A stretch of 64,000 nucleotides of DNA from an uncultured Eubacteriaceae bacterium (GTDB lineage: Bacteria; Bacillota; Clostridia; Peptostreptococcales; Anaerovoracaceae). Position numbers and translations under genes: made by a program. Below, in pieces: positions 1 through 9,701 of the stretch; within the stretch, counting starts at the first letter, position 1, and every line of letters begins with the position of its first letter. A model generated the notes under the pieces. It was given only the letters and a program-made list of their open reading frames with translations. It was not told the origin of the DNA and did not search any database. The stretch is taken from positions 1-64,000 of the forward strand of contig CAIFEY010000008.1 in the NCBI GenBank assembly GCA_903789635.1. The letters run 5' to 3'.

Positions 1-2
1 AA

Positions 3-1100
3 TTACCTACATTTTTGCTTTGCAACTTTCTGTATTTTCATTATGCAAAAAACATACAGTCTGTATTCATTTCCGTTCTCATCCTTGCCTACTTTATAAC
101 CTCCTTGCCGCGCACTGCAGATAAAACCTAATTCATAAGTATCCGTTCCAATGTCATTGCAGTACACGCGCAGAGCTCCCGTCTTCAGTCTCACCTTCAT
201 CCAACGCTCAGGCTGAGTTCCGACCGGTACCACCTCCGTGTATGTCTTATTCAACTTAATGGTCTTCGCCTTCTTCTGCTTGCTGGCATTTCCGACGGTG
301 TTTCGGTAACTGGTGTTTGCAAACTTTATAGAATACCAATCTGAATCACTCGAAACTACAATTTTATATGTCTTTCCTGCCGAAACACCGAAACTCCCTT
401 GGTCATCCTTTTCGGCATTTATATCAAAGTCTGTCAGCCTTTCCCCCTTGGAGGAACATACATAAAAAGACGTACTAGAATACGGTGTTTTTGTGTTAAC
501 TGTAATCAAACCAGTATGCTTGGTCTTAATCTTGAAGATCTTCGTATTCTCATTAAGATAGCGATTGTTCTGCACGTAATAGTCCGTATCGAAGGACGCC
601 TTGATCGTTCCTCCCGCCGAGGTCATGTGCTCGACCCGGTCGTTGGAGAAGGTAATGTCGCACCAGCCACCGTCAGCTGAATAAAGACCCTGAAATACCA
701 CGTCATAGGTCGTGCCGGCCTTGACGTTATAGAAGTTCTGGATTTTATAGTCACCTCCCCAATAATTAGCTGCATTCGCCAGGGTGCTGCCGGAGGCCGT
801 GCGGAGGTAACATTCTCCAGACCAAAGATTGTTCGTCGTGATCGTAAGCCTGCCGGTCTGCGTCGGGGTAACCTTAAATATGTTGACTACGCTCTCATCA
901 TCTTCCTTATCTACTGTCGTGACCGTGTAGGTCTGGTTCAGGGACGCGTTGACGGTGTCGCCCGCATTGACCGGCGTGCCCGTTCCCCCAGTGGTGTCGT
1001 CGTCCGCAAAGGCCGACGGCAGGGTGAAGCACAGGGCCAGGAGCACGGCGAGTGCCGCGACCAGTACGCTGCGAGCGAGCTTGTGTTTGCTCATGTTCAT
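3..1100 (-). CDS. Secreted protein with signal peptide and tandem beta-rich (PPC-like) domains
   Basis: Signal peptide MNMSKHKLARSVLVAALAVLLALCFTLPSAFA; RBS ggaaaggag before the ATG at 1100; repeated G.T..A.....Y blocks. ORF runs 3..1127; start refined by RBS. Confidence 0.7.
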   Translation of the reverse strand: MNMSKHKLARSVLVAALAVLLALCFTLPSAFADDDTTGGTGTPVNAGDTVNASLNQTYTVTTVDKEDDESVVNIFKVTPTQTGRLTITTNNLWSGECYLRTASGSTLANAANYWGGDYKIQNFYNVKAGTTYDVVFQGLYSADGGWCDITFSNDRVEHMTSAGGTIKASFDTDYYVQNNRYLNENTKIFKIKTKHTGLITVNTKTPYSSTSFYVCSSKGERLTDFDINAEKDDQGSFGVSAGKTYKIVVSSDSDWYSIKFANTSYRNTVGNASKQKKAKTIKLNKTYTEVVPVGTQPERWMKVRLKTGALRVYCNDIGTDTYELGFICSARQGGYKVGKDENGNEYRLYVFCIMKIQKVAKQKCR

Positions 1101-1249
1101 AATATGCTCTCCTTTCCATTGTTTCATTCATTGCCGATGAAACTACTATCGCTTTATCATCATACACCCATTATGACCGAAGCGACAATACATTCTGACA
1201 ACAATCAATGTCTATGAACGATCGATGTCTATGGCAGGCGCGGAATATC

Positions 1250-1297
1250 ACGAAAAGCAGAAAAGAGAGACCGCAGTACCGCGATCCCTCTCTTCCA
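1250..1297 (-). terminator. Rho-independent terminator after hydrogenase operon copy 1
   Basis: Minus strand AAGAGAGGGATCGC-GGTACT-GCGGTCTCTCTT followed by TTCTGCTTTT. Confidence 0.6.
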
Positions 1298-1397
1298 CAA
1301 CTCTATATATAATTAGCCGTATATTAACTTTTCCCTAATTAATAACCGGTGCACTTCCTACTATATATCCCCGAGTATCCCGAGTGGGATGGCCGAC

Positions 1398-3119
1398 TTA
1401 CTGCTCGGCCGCCTCACGCTCGCGCTGGGCCTCCTCGAAGTTCCGGTGCAGGAGCTCGTGGGTCTTGCCCTTCAGCAGTCCCTCGTAGAGCATCGTGACC
1501 ATCGGGTTCTCGTCCGACTTCTTGATCTGGGTGTTGATGTCCGTCTCGTAGATGCTCTTGTAGCGGGCAGTGCGTGTGCGCGGACCGGACTTGGCCGGCT
1601 GGCCGCCTCCCATGATGCAGCCGCGCGGGCACGCCATGACTTCGACAAAGTCGTAGCTCGCCTCGCCGCTCTTGATCTCCTCCATGACCTTGTCGGCATT
1701 CGCGAGTCCGCTGACGACGGCAAAGCTCAGGTCGCGCCCGTTGTAGCGGTACGTGAACTCCTTGATGCCTTCCATTCCGCGGACGCCGCTTTCCTTGATG
1801 TCTGCCATCGCGGTGCGGTCGTGGCCCTGGTTCAGGCGGCGCATGACCGCCTCGGTTACGCCTCCGGTGACGCCGAATATCATGCCGCTTCCCGATCCGA
1901 TTCCGAACGGAACGTCCGCGGACTCAATGTCGACTTTGTCAAAGACGATGCCGGAGCGCTCGATCATCGACGCGAGCTCCTCTGTCGTCAGCACGTAGTC
2001 GACGTTCTGGACGCCCTTGTTCTTGGACTCAGGACGCCTGATCTCTTCCTTCTTGGCCGTGCACGGCATGACCGCGATGTTCACGAGGCGCTTTCCCTCG
2101 TTCTTCTCCGGGTTCTTGTAGTACTCCTGGATGACCGCACTGAACATGCCCATCGGCGAGCGGCAGGTGGAGATGTGCTGCGCGAGCTCCGGATACTTGG
2201 TCTCGCAGTGCTTGACCCAGGCCGGGCAGCAGGACGTGAAGAGCGGAAGCCCGCTTCCTGATGACAGGCGCTCCAGGAACTCCTTGGACTCCTCCAGGAC
2301 CGTCAGGTCCGCACCGTACGTCGTGTCGTAGACCTCGTCGAAGCCCAGGCGGTGCATGACGTTGACGATCATGCCCATAACGTTCGTCCCCTTAGGCAGG
2401 CCGAACTTGTCGCCGAGTGCGAGACGGACCGCCGGCGCGATCTGCGCGACGACGATCGCGTTCCTGTCAGCGAGCGCCTCCATGACCGGCATCACGTCGT
2501 TACGGACGGTGATCGCTCCGGTCGGACAGACAACTCTGCACTGGCCGCAGCCGACGCAGGCCGTCTCGTTGATCGTTTTGTTGAACGCCGGCGTGACGAG
2601 CGCGTCCGTGCCGCGGTAGGCGAAGTCAATTGCGTTGATCCCCTGGATGTCTGAGCACATTCTGACGCAGTCGCCGCACAGGATGCACTTGTTCGGGTTG
2701 CGGATGATCGCAGCGGAGCTTCGGTCGATCGGCTGCGGCTCCCTCGTGTTCTTGAAACGCACGTCGTCTACGCACAGTCTCTGCGCGAGCTCGAGCAGGT
2801 GGCAGCTGCCGCTGACGACGCAGGTCGTGCAGTCTCTCTCGTGCGCCGCGAGCAGGAGCTCCAGGATGAGCTTGCGGTAGCGCATCAACCGAGGCGTGTT
2901 GGTGTAGATGACCATCCCGTCCCTCGGCTTCTCCGAGCAGGACGCGAACGTCTTTCCCCTGTCGTCCTCTACAATGCAGAGACGGCAGGAGCCGTATGTG
3001 GAAAGCTCTGATACGTAGCAGAGCGTTGGTATATCGATCCCCGCGTTGCGGATGACCGTCAGCACGTTCTTCTCATCGGAAAATTCAACGTGCCTTCCGT
3101 CGATTGTCATATGACCCAT
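1398..3119 (-). CDS. hydA: [FeFe]-hydrogenase catalytic subunit, copy 1
   Basis: H-cluster motifs FTSCCPAWVKHCE, MPCTAKKEE, EVMACPRGCIMGGGQP; N-terminal 2Fe-2S and 4Fe-4S motifs. Confidence 0.95.
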   Translation of the reverse strand: MGHMTIDGRHVEFSDEKNVLTVIRNAGIDIPTLCYVSELSTYGSCRLCIVEDDRGKTFASCSEKPRDGMVIYTNTPRLMRYRKLILELLLAAHERDCTTCVVSGSCHLLELAQRLCVDDVRFKNTREPQPIDRSSAAIIRNPNKCILCGDCVRMCSDIQGINAIDFAYRGTDALVTPAFNKTINETACVGCGQCRVVCPTGAITVRNDVMPVMEALADRNAIVVAQIAPAVRLALGDKFGLPKGTNVMGMIVNVMHRLGFDEVYDTTYGADLTVLEESKEFLERLSSGSGLPLFTSCCPAWVKHCETKYPELAQHISTCRSPMGMFSAVIQEYYKNPEKNEGKRLVNIAVMPCTAKKEEIRRPESKNKGVQNVDYVLTTEELASMIERSGIVFDKVDIESADVPFGIGSGSGMIFGVTGGVTEAVMRRLNQGHDRTAMADIKESGVRGMEGIKEFTYRYNGRDLSFAVVSGLANADKVMEEIKSGEASYDFVEVMACPRGCIMGGGQPAKSGPRTRTARYKSIYETDINTQIKKSDENPMVTMLYEGLLKGKTHELLHRNFEEAQREREAAEQ

Positions 3120-3146
3120 GATCTGACCTCCTTCTGGTACAATGAA

Positions 3147-5024
3147 CTATTCCTGATAGATCGCGCCGAACGGGCAGCCTTCCATGCAGGCGCCGCACTT
3201 CAGACACTTCATTGCGTCGATGACATATGGGTGTTTCAGTTCTCCCGTGATCGCATCTGCCGGGCAGTTTCTCGCGCACTTGGAGCAGCCCTTGCACTTG
3301 TCCGGGTTGATCTTGTACGTAAGCAGATCCTGACAGACATGCGTGCGGCAGCGTTTCTCTTCGATATGCTCACGGAACTCGTCTCCAAATCCGTTCAGCG
3401 CACTGATGACCGGCTTAGGAGCTCCCTTTCCGAGTCCGCAAAGAGCCGTGTTCTCGATCATGTCGGCGAGCTCACGCAGCTCGTCCAGGTCGGACATCTG
3501 TCCTTCTCCGTGTACGATTCTTTCCATGATCTCCAGCATGCGCTTGGTTCCCTCGCGGCACGGCACGCACTTACCGCAGCTCTCACGCTGGGTGAAGTTC
3601 ATGAAGAAGCGGGCCACCTCGACCATGCAGGTGGAGTCGTCCATGACGACCAGTCCGCCGGATCCGATCATCGCGCCGATCTTCTTCAGGGAGTCGAAGT
3701 CCATGGAGCAGTCGAGGTCGTCCTCGGTCAGGCAGCCGCCGGAAGGTCCGCCGATCTGCACGGCCTTGAACTTCTTTCCGTCCTTGATGCCGCCTCCGAT
3801 ATCGTAGATGATCTCTCTAAGAGTGATTCCCATCGGGACCTCGATCAGTCCGGTGTTGTTCACGTTTCCGGTCAGGGCGAACGCCTTGGTTCCCGGGCTC
3901 GTCGCAAGACCGATGCTCTTGTACCAGTCTGCACCGTTCTTGATGATCATCGGCACGTTCGCGTACGTCTCGACGTTGTTCAGGACGGTCGGCTTTCCGA
4001 ACAGTCCCTGCTCGACCGTGCGCGGCGGCTTGACGCGCGGCATTCCGCGCTTTCCCTCGATGGATGCGGTCAGCGCCGATCCCTCTCCGCAGACGAACGC
4101 GCCGGCTCCGCGGTTGATGTGCAGGTGGAAGCTGAAGTCGGTGCCGAGGATGTTGTCCCCGAGGAGCCCGAGGTGCTCCGCCTGCTCGATCGCAATCTCA
4201 AGGCGCTTGACCGCGAGCGGATACTCCGCGCGGACGTAGATGTAGCCTTCCTTCGCCTGCACGGCGTAGGCGGCGATCATCATGCCCTCGATCATGCGGT
4301 GCGGGTCACCTTCCATGACGCTTCGGTCCATGAACGCGCCCGGGTCTCCCTCGTCACCGTTGCAGACGACGTAGCGCGTCTTCTCCTTCTGGCCGGCGAC
4401 CTGCGTCCACTTGCGTCCGGTCGGGAAGCCAGCGCCTCCTCTTCCTCTCAAATTGGAGTCGGAGATGATGCGGATAACTTCCTCCGGCGGCATCTCGAAC
4501 AGCGCCTTCTCGAACGACTGATAGTCGCCGACCGCGAGCGCCTCCTCGATGTGCTCGGCGTCGATGTGACCGCAGTTCTTCAGGACGAGGCGCGTCTGGC
4601 GCGCGTAGAACGGGATCTCCTCCTCGGTCTGGTAGACTTTGTCATCCTGCTTGTACATCAGGCGCTCGACCGGCTTTCCGGCGAGTACAGAAGTCTGGAA
4701 AATCTCCTCGCAGTCCTCCAGGTTCGTCTTCAGGTAAAGGTAATTGAACGGCTCGATACGGACGAGCGGTCCCATCTCGCAGAATCCGTGACAGCCGCTC
4801 TTCTTGACGCCCGTGTGGGCGATCTCCTCGCCGAACTCGACCTGAATGTCGTGGTTTCCGCAGTAAGCGGCCGTCAGTTCCTTCATCTTCTCAAAGATCT
4901 GCTGGGATCCGCCGGCGAGACATCCCGTGCCTCCGCAGACCAGGATCCTCCTCGTCTCCGCATTGCGTCTCCTGACGCAGTCCTCGCGCAGCATGTCCAG
5001 CTGCGTTCTGTTTTCCAGTCTCAT
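3147..5024 (-). CDS. hydB: NuoF-like NADH-binding subunit of bifurcating hydrogenase, copy 1
   Basis: NuoF motifs (GRGGAGFPTGRKW, NGDEGDPGAFMDR, ESCGKCVPCREG), N-terminal thioredoxin-like domain, C-terminal 2x[4Fe-4S] ferredoxin. Confidence 0.95.
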   Translation of the reverse strand: MRLENRTQLDMLREDCVRRRNAETRRILVCGGTGCLAGGSQQIFEKMKELTAAYCGNHDIQVEFGEEIAHTGVKKSGCHGFCEMGPLVRIEPFNYLYLKTNLEDCEEIFQTSVLAGKPVERLMYKQDDKVYQTEEEIPFYARQTRLVLKNCGHIDAEHIEEALAVGDYQSFEKALFEMPPEEVIRIISDSNLRGRGGAGFPTGRKWTQVAGQKEKTRYVVCNGDEGDPGAFMDRSVMEGDPHRMIEGMMIAAYAVQAKEGYIYVRAEYPLAVKRLEIAIEQAEHLGLLGDNILGTDFSFHLHINRGAGAFVCGEGSALTASIEGKRGMPRVKPPRTVEQGLFGKPTVLNNVETYANVPMIIKNGADWYKSIGLATSPGTKAFALTGNVNNTGLIEVPMGITLREIIYDIGGGIKDGKKFKAVQIGGPSGGCLTEDDLDCSMDFDSLKKIGAMIGSGGLVVMDDSTCMVEVARFFMNFTQRESCGKCVPCREGTKRMLEIMERIVHGEGQMSDLDELRELADMIENTALCGLGKGAPKPVISALNGFGDEFREHIEEKRCRTHVCQDLLTYKINPDKCKGCSKCARNCPADAITGELKHPYVIDAMKCLKCGACMEGCPFGAIYQE

Positions 5025-5503
5025 TATTCATTCTCCTTCCGCAGCTGTTCAACGAGGCTCAGCATCTTCTCCGGGGTCATCTTCGGGTAAACCTTTCCGT
5101 TGACCGTGACGGCCGGCGCGAGTCCGCAGGCGCCCAGGCACGATACCGTCTCAAGCGTGAAGAGCTGGTCGTCCGACGTGTGTTTTCTCTTGGAGAGCCC
5201 GAGGTTCTCTGTCAGCGCCTCCAGGATCGGCATCGACTTTCTGACATGACAGGCAGTCCCGTCACAGACGCGGATGACGTATTTTCCCTTTGCTTCGAAG
5301 GAGAAATTCTCGTAGAAGCTTGCCACGCTGTACGCCTTAGCCTCGGAAATGTCGAGCTTTCCGGCGACATACTCCAGCAGTTCCGGTGGCACATAGGTAT
5401 AGGCTTCCTGAATATCCTGAATAATCGGAATCAGAAAACGCTCTTCCTTTCCGTGAAGCCGGATGATCGCATCCGCCTTGTCATAATACGATTGATCTAA
5501 CAT
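5024..5503 (-). CDS. hydC: NuoE-like 2Fe-2S subunit of bifurcating hydrogenase, copy 1
   Basis: NuoE pattern CDGTACHVR...SCLGACGLAPAV; TAATG overlap with hydB. Confidence 0.93.
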   Translation of the reverse strand: MLDQSYYDKADAIIRLHGKEERFLIPIIQDIQEAYTYVPPELLEYVAGKLDISEAKAYSVASFYENFSFEAKGKYVIRVCDGTACHVRKSMPILEALTENLGLSKRKHTSDDQLFTLETVSCLGACGLAPAVTVNGKVYPKMTPEKMLSLVEQLRKENE

Positions 5504-5561
5504 AGTTTCTCATGGATGCGTGCGCACCCACACCTCCTTTTTACTTGTACTGCTTCAGACA

Positions 5562-5579
5562 TTGTTAAAACGTTATCTA
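5562..5579. promoter_or_regulatory. Rex-like palindrome upstream of hydC copy 1
   Basis: TTGTTAA-AACG-TTATCTA, just downstream of the predicted -10; resembles TTGTTAANNNNTTAACAA. Confidence 0.45.
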
Positions 5580-5587
5580 TATGTATC

Positions 5588-5616
5588 ATTCTACCCATGT
5601 TCATAATAAAATTCAA
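5588..5616 (-). promoter_or_regulatory. Promoter of hydCBA copy 1
   Basis: Minus strand TTGAAT-17 bp-TAGAAT; same architecture conserved at copy 2. Confidence 0.6.
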
Positions 5617-5942
5617 GCGAATATACAGAAAACTTACCCCTCATATTTTGTCTTTTTGTAAAAACAATACCGTATAAAAACATTGTGCCCGATCGAATAA
5701 TGTAGGAAATCCAACGATTATATAGATTGTATCAATAGTCAACCCTAGTTTGTTAAAATTTTACCGCAGTCACAAGTGGCGTAAAACGGGTAATTTTCCA
5801 ACTAACGACGATATTTTGTATAGATATTAGTGCATTCTATTTCTCGTCATTTGCGTTTTCATGTCCAGAAACGTACAATTTTCTCCATTTGTACGACAAA
5901 ACACACCCGCCCTGCATACCGAGCCCCGACCTGCCGGACACG

Positions 5943-5978
5943 CGAAAAGAAGAGGAACCGCGGCCTGCAGTCCCTCTC
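5943..5978 (-). terminator. Terminator after hydrogenase operon copy 2
   Basis: Minus strand GAGGGACTGC-AGGCC-GCGGTTCCTC followed by TTCTTTTCG; related to the copy 1 terminator. Confidence 0.55.
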
Positions 5979-6074
5979 CCCTATATATTGGATATATTCA
6001 CATTCGTCTTTAAATTTTCAACTTCTGTATTTGGCGTCAAGTCGGCAGTCCTATTGCCTCCGATTCAGCTGCTC

Positions 6075-7796
6075 CTACTGCTCGGCAGCCTCGCGCTCGC
6101 GCTGGGCCTCCTCGAAGTTCCGGTGCAGGAGCTCGTGGGTCTTGCCCTTCAGCAGTCCCTCGTAGAGCATCGTGACCATCGGGTTCTCGTCCGACTTCTT
6201 GATCTGGGTGTTGATGTCCGTCTCGTAGATGCTCTTGTAGCGGGCAGTGCGTGTGCGCGGACCGGACTTGGCCGGCTGGCCGCCTCCCATGATGCAGCCG
6301 CGCGGGCACGCCATGACTTCGACAAAGTCGTAGCTCGCCTCGCCGCTCTTGATCTCCTCCATGACCTTGTCGGCATTCGCGAGTCCGCTGACGACGGCAA
6401 AGCTCAGGTCGCGCCCGTTGTAGCGGTACGTGAACTCCTTGATGCCTTCCATTCCGCGGACGCCGCTTTCCTTGATGTCTGCCATCGCGGTGCGGTCGTG
6501 GCCCTGGTTCAGGCGGCGCATGACCGCCTCGGTTACGCCTCCGGTGACGCCGAATATCATGCCGCTTCCCGATCCGATTCCGAACGGAACGTCCGCGGAC
6601 TCAATGTCGACTTTGTCAAAGACGATGCCGGAGCGCTCGATCATCGACGCGAGCTCCTCTGTCGTCAGCACGTAGTCGACGTTCTGGACGCCCTTGTTCT
6701 TGGACTCAGGACGCCTGATCTCTTCCTTCTTGGCCGTGCACGGCATGACCGCGATGTTCACGAGGCGCTTTCCCTCGTTCTTCTCCGGGTTCTTGTAGTA
6801 CTCCTGGATGACCGCACTGAACATGCCCATCGGCGAGCGGCAGGTGGAGATGTGCTGCGCGAGCTCCGGATACTTGGTCTCGCAGTGCTTGACCCAGGCC
6901 GGGCAGCAGGACGTGAAGAGCGGAAGCCCGCTTCCTGATGACAGGCGCTCCAGGAACTCCTTGGACTCCTCCAGGACCGTCAGGTCCGCACCGTACGTCG
7001 TGTCGTAGACCTCGTCGAAGCCCAGGCGGTGCATGACGTTGACGATCATGCCCATAACGTTCGTCCCCTTAGGCAGGCCGAACTTGTCGCCGAGTGCGAG
7101 ACGGACCGCCGGCGCGATCTGCGCGACGACGATCGCGTTCCTGTCAGCGAGCGCCTCCATGACCGGCATCACGTCGTTACGGACGGTGATCGCTCCGGTC
7201 GGACAGACAACTCTGCACTGGCCGCAGCCGACGCAGGCCGTCTCGTTGATCGTTTTGTTGAACGCCGGCGTGACGAGCGCGTCCGTGCCGCGGTAGGCGA
7301 AGTCAATTGCGTTGATCCCCTGGATGTCTGAGCACATTCTGACGCAGTCGCCGCACAGGATGCACTTGTTCGGGTTGCGGATGATCGCAGCGGAGCTTCG
7401 GTCGATCGGCTGCGGCTCCCTCGTGTTCTTGAAACGCACGTCGTCTACGCACAGTCTCTGCGCGAGCTCGAGCAGGTGGCAGCTGCCGCTGACGACGCAG
7501 GTCGTGCAGTCTCTCTCGTGCGCCGCGAGCAGGAGCTCCAGGATGAGCTTGCGGTAGCGCATCAACCGAGGCGTGTTGGTGTAGATGACCATCCCGTCCC
7601 TCGGCTTCTCCGAGCAGGACGCGAACGTCTTTCCCCTGTCGTCCTCTACAATGCAGAGACGGCAGGAGCCGTATGTGGAAAGCTCTGATACGTAGCAGAG
7701 CGTTGGTATATCGATCCCCGCGTTGCGGATGACCGTCAGCACGTTCTTCTCATCGGAAAATTCAACGTGCCTTCCGTCGATTGTCATATGACCCAT
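6075..7796 (-). CDS. hydA: [FeFe]-hydrogenase catalytic subunit, copy 2
   Basis: 573-aa protein identical to the ORF at 1398..3119. Confidence 0.95.
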   Translation of the reverse strand: MGHMTIDGRHVEFSDEKNVLTVIRNAGIDIPTLCYVSELSTYGSCRLCIVEDDRGKTFASCSEKPRDGMVIYTNTPRLMRYRKLILELLLAAHERDCTTCVVSGSCHLLELAQRLCVDDVRFKNTREPQPIDRSSAAIIRNPNKCILCGDCVRMCSDIQGINAIDFAYRGTDALVTPAFNKTINETACVGCGQCRVVCPTGAITVRNDVMPVMEALADRNAIVVAQIAPAVRLALGDKFGLPKGTNVMGMIVNVMHRLGFDEVYDTTYGADLTVLEESKEFLERLSSGSGLPLFTSCCPAWVKHCETKYPELAQHISTCRSPMGMFSAVIQEYYKNPEKNEGKRLVNIAVMPCTAKKEEIRRPESKNKGVQNVDYVLTTEELASMIERSGIVFDKVDIESADVPFGIGSGSGMIFGVTGGVTEAVMRRLNQGHDRTAMADIKESGVRGMEGIKEFTYRYNGRDLSFAVVSGLANADKVMEEIKSGEASYDFVEVMACPRGCIMGGGQPAKSGPRTRTARYKSIYETDINTQIKKSDENPMVTMLYEGLLKGKTHELLHRNFEEAQREREAAEQ

Positions 7797-7823
7797 GATC
7801 TGACCTCCTTCTGGTACAATGAA

Positions 7824-9701
7824 CTATTCCTGATAGATCGCGCCGAACGGGCAGCCTTCCATGCAGGCGCCGCACTTCAGACACTTCATTGCGTCGATGA
7901 CATATGGGTGTTTCAGTTCTCCCGTGATCGCATCTGCCGGGCAGTTTCTCGCGCACTTGGAGCAGCCCTTGCACTTGTCCGGGTTGATCTTGTACGTAAG
8001 CAGATCCTGACAGACATGCGTGCGGCAGCGTTTCTCTTCGATATGCTCACGGAACTCGTCTCCAAATCCGTTCAGCGCACTGATGACCGGCTTAGGAGCT
8101 CCCTTTCCGAGTCCGCAAAGAGCCGTGTTCTCGATCATGTCGGCGAGCTCACGCAGCTCGTCCAGGTCGGACATCTGTCCTTCTCCGTGTACGATTCTTT
8201 CCATGATCTCCAGCATGCGCTTGGTTCCCTCGCGGCACGGCACGCACTTACCGCAGCTCTCACGCTGGGTGAAGTTCATGAAGAAGCGGGCCACCTCGAC
8301 CATGCAGGTGGAGTCGTCCATGACGACCAGTCCGCCGGATCCGATCATCGCGCCGATCTTCTTCAGGGAGTCGAAGTCCATGGAGCAGTCGAGGTCGTCC
8401 TCGGTCAGGCAGCCGCCGGAAGGTCCGCCGATCTGCACGGCCTTGAACTTCTTTCCGTCCTTGATGCCGCCTCCGATATCGTAGATGATCTCTCTAAGAG
8501 TGATTCCCATCGGGACCTCGATCAGTCCGGTGTTGTTCACGTTTCCGGTCAGGGCGAACGCCTTGGTTCCCGGGCTCGTCGCAAGACCGATGCTCTTGTA
8601 CCAGTCTGCACCGTTCTTGATGATCATCGGCACGTTCGCGTACGTCTCGACGTTGTTCAGGACGGTCGGCTTTCCGAACAGTCCCTGCTCGACCGTGCGC
8701 GGCGGCTTGACGCGCGGCATTCCGCGCTTTCCCTCGATGGATGCGGTCAGCGCCGATCCCTCTCCGCAGACGAACGCGCCGGCTCCGCGGTTGATGTGCA
8801 GGTGGAAGCTGAAGTCGGTGCCGAGGATGTTGTCCCCGAGGAGCCCGAGGTGCTCCGCCTGCTCGATCGCAATCTCAAGGCGCTTGACCGCGAGCGGATA
8901 CTCCGCGCGGACGTAGATGTAGCCTTCCTTCGCCTGCACGGCGTAGGCGGCGATCATCATGCCCTCGATCATGCGGTGCGGGTCACCTTCCATGACGCTT
9001 CGGTCCATGAACGCGCCCGGGTCTCCCTCGTCACCGTTGCAGACGACGTAGCGCGTCTTCTCCTTCTGGCCGGCGACCTGCGTCCACTTGCGTCCGGTCG
9101 GGAAGCCAGCGCCTCCTCTTCCTCTCAAATTGGAGTCGGAGATGATGCGGATAACTTCCTCCGGCGGCATCTCGAACAGCGCCTTCTCGAACGACTGATA
9201 GTCGCCGACCGCGAGCGCCTCCTCGATGTGCTCGGCGTCGATGTGACCGCAGTTCTTCAGGACGAGGCGCGTCTGGCGCGCGTAGAACGGGATCTCCTCC
9301 TCGGTCTGGTAGACTTTGTCATCCTGCTTGTACATCAGGCGCTCGACCGGCTTTCCGGCGAGTACAGAAGTCTGGAAAATCTCCTCGCAGTCCTCCAGGT
9401 TCGTCTTCAGGTAAAGGTAATTGAACGGCTCGATACGGACGAGCGGTCCCATCTCGCAGAATCCGTGACAGCCGCTCTTCTTGACGCCCGTGTGGGCGAT
9501 CTCCTCGCCGAACTCGACCTGAATGTCGTGGTTTCCGCAGTAAGCGGCCGTCAGTTCCTTCATCTTCTCAAAGATCTGCTGGGATCCGCCGGCGAGACAT
9601 CCCGTGCCTCCGCAGACCAGGATCCTCCTCGTCTCCGCATTGCGTCTCCTGACGCAGTCCTCGCGCAGCATGTCCAGCTGCGTTCTGTTTTCCAGTCTCA
9701 T
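7824..9701 (-). CDS. hydB: NuoF-like subunit of bifurcating hydrogenase, copy 2
   Basis: 625-aa protein identical to the ORF at 3147..5024. Confidence 0.95.
   Translation of the reverse strand: MRLENRTQLDMLREDCVRRRNAETRRILVCGGTGCLAGGSQQIFEKMKELTAAYCGNHDIQVEFGEEIAHTGVKKSGCHGFCEMGPLVRIEPFNYLYLKTNLEDCEEIFQTSVLAGKPVERLMYKQDDKVYQTEEEIPFYARQTRLVLKNCGHIDAEHIEEALAVGDYQSFEKALFEMPPEEVIRIISDSNLRGRGGAGFPTGRKWTQVAGQKEKTRYVVCNGDEGDPGAFMDRSVMEGDPHRMIEGMMIAAYAVQAKEGYIYVRAEYPLAVKRLEIAIEQAEHLGLLGDNILGTDFSFHLHINRGAGAFVCGEGSALTASIEGKRGMPRVKPPRTVEQGLFGKPTVLNNVETYANVPMIIKNGADWYKSIGLATSPGTKAFALTGNVNNTGLIEVPMGITLREIIYDIGGGIKDGKKFKAVQIGGPSGGCLTEDDLDCSMDFDSLKKIGAMIGSGGLVVMDDSTCMVEVARFFMNFTQRESCGKCVPCREGTKRMLEIMERIVHGEGQMSDLDELRELADMIENTALCGLGKGAPKPVISALNGFGDEFREHIEEKRCRTHVCQDLLTYKINPDKCKGCSKCARNCPADAITGELKHPYVIDAMKCLKCGACMEGCPFGAIYQE

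Noticed and set aside
3090-5090. 666-aa plus-strand ORF (also 7767..9767) opposite hydB
   Set aside because: Antisense shadow of a well-recognised gene in GC-rich DNA; composition skewed to R/D/L/V with no family motifs.
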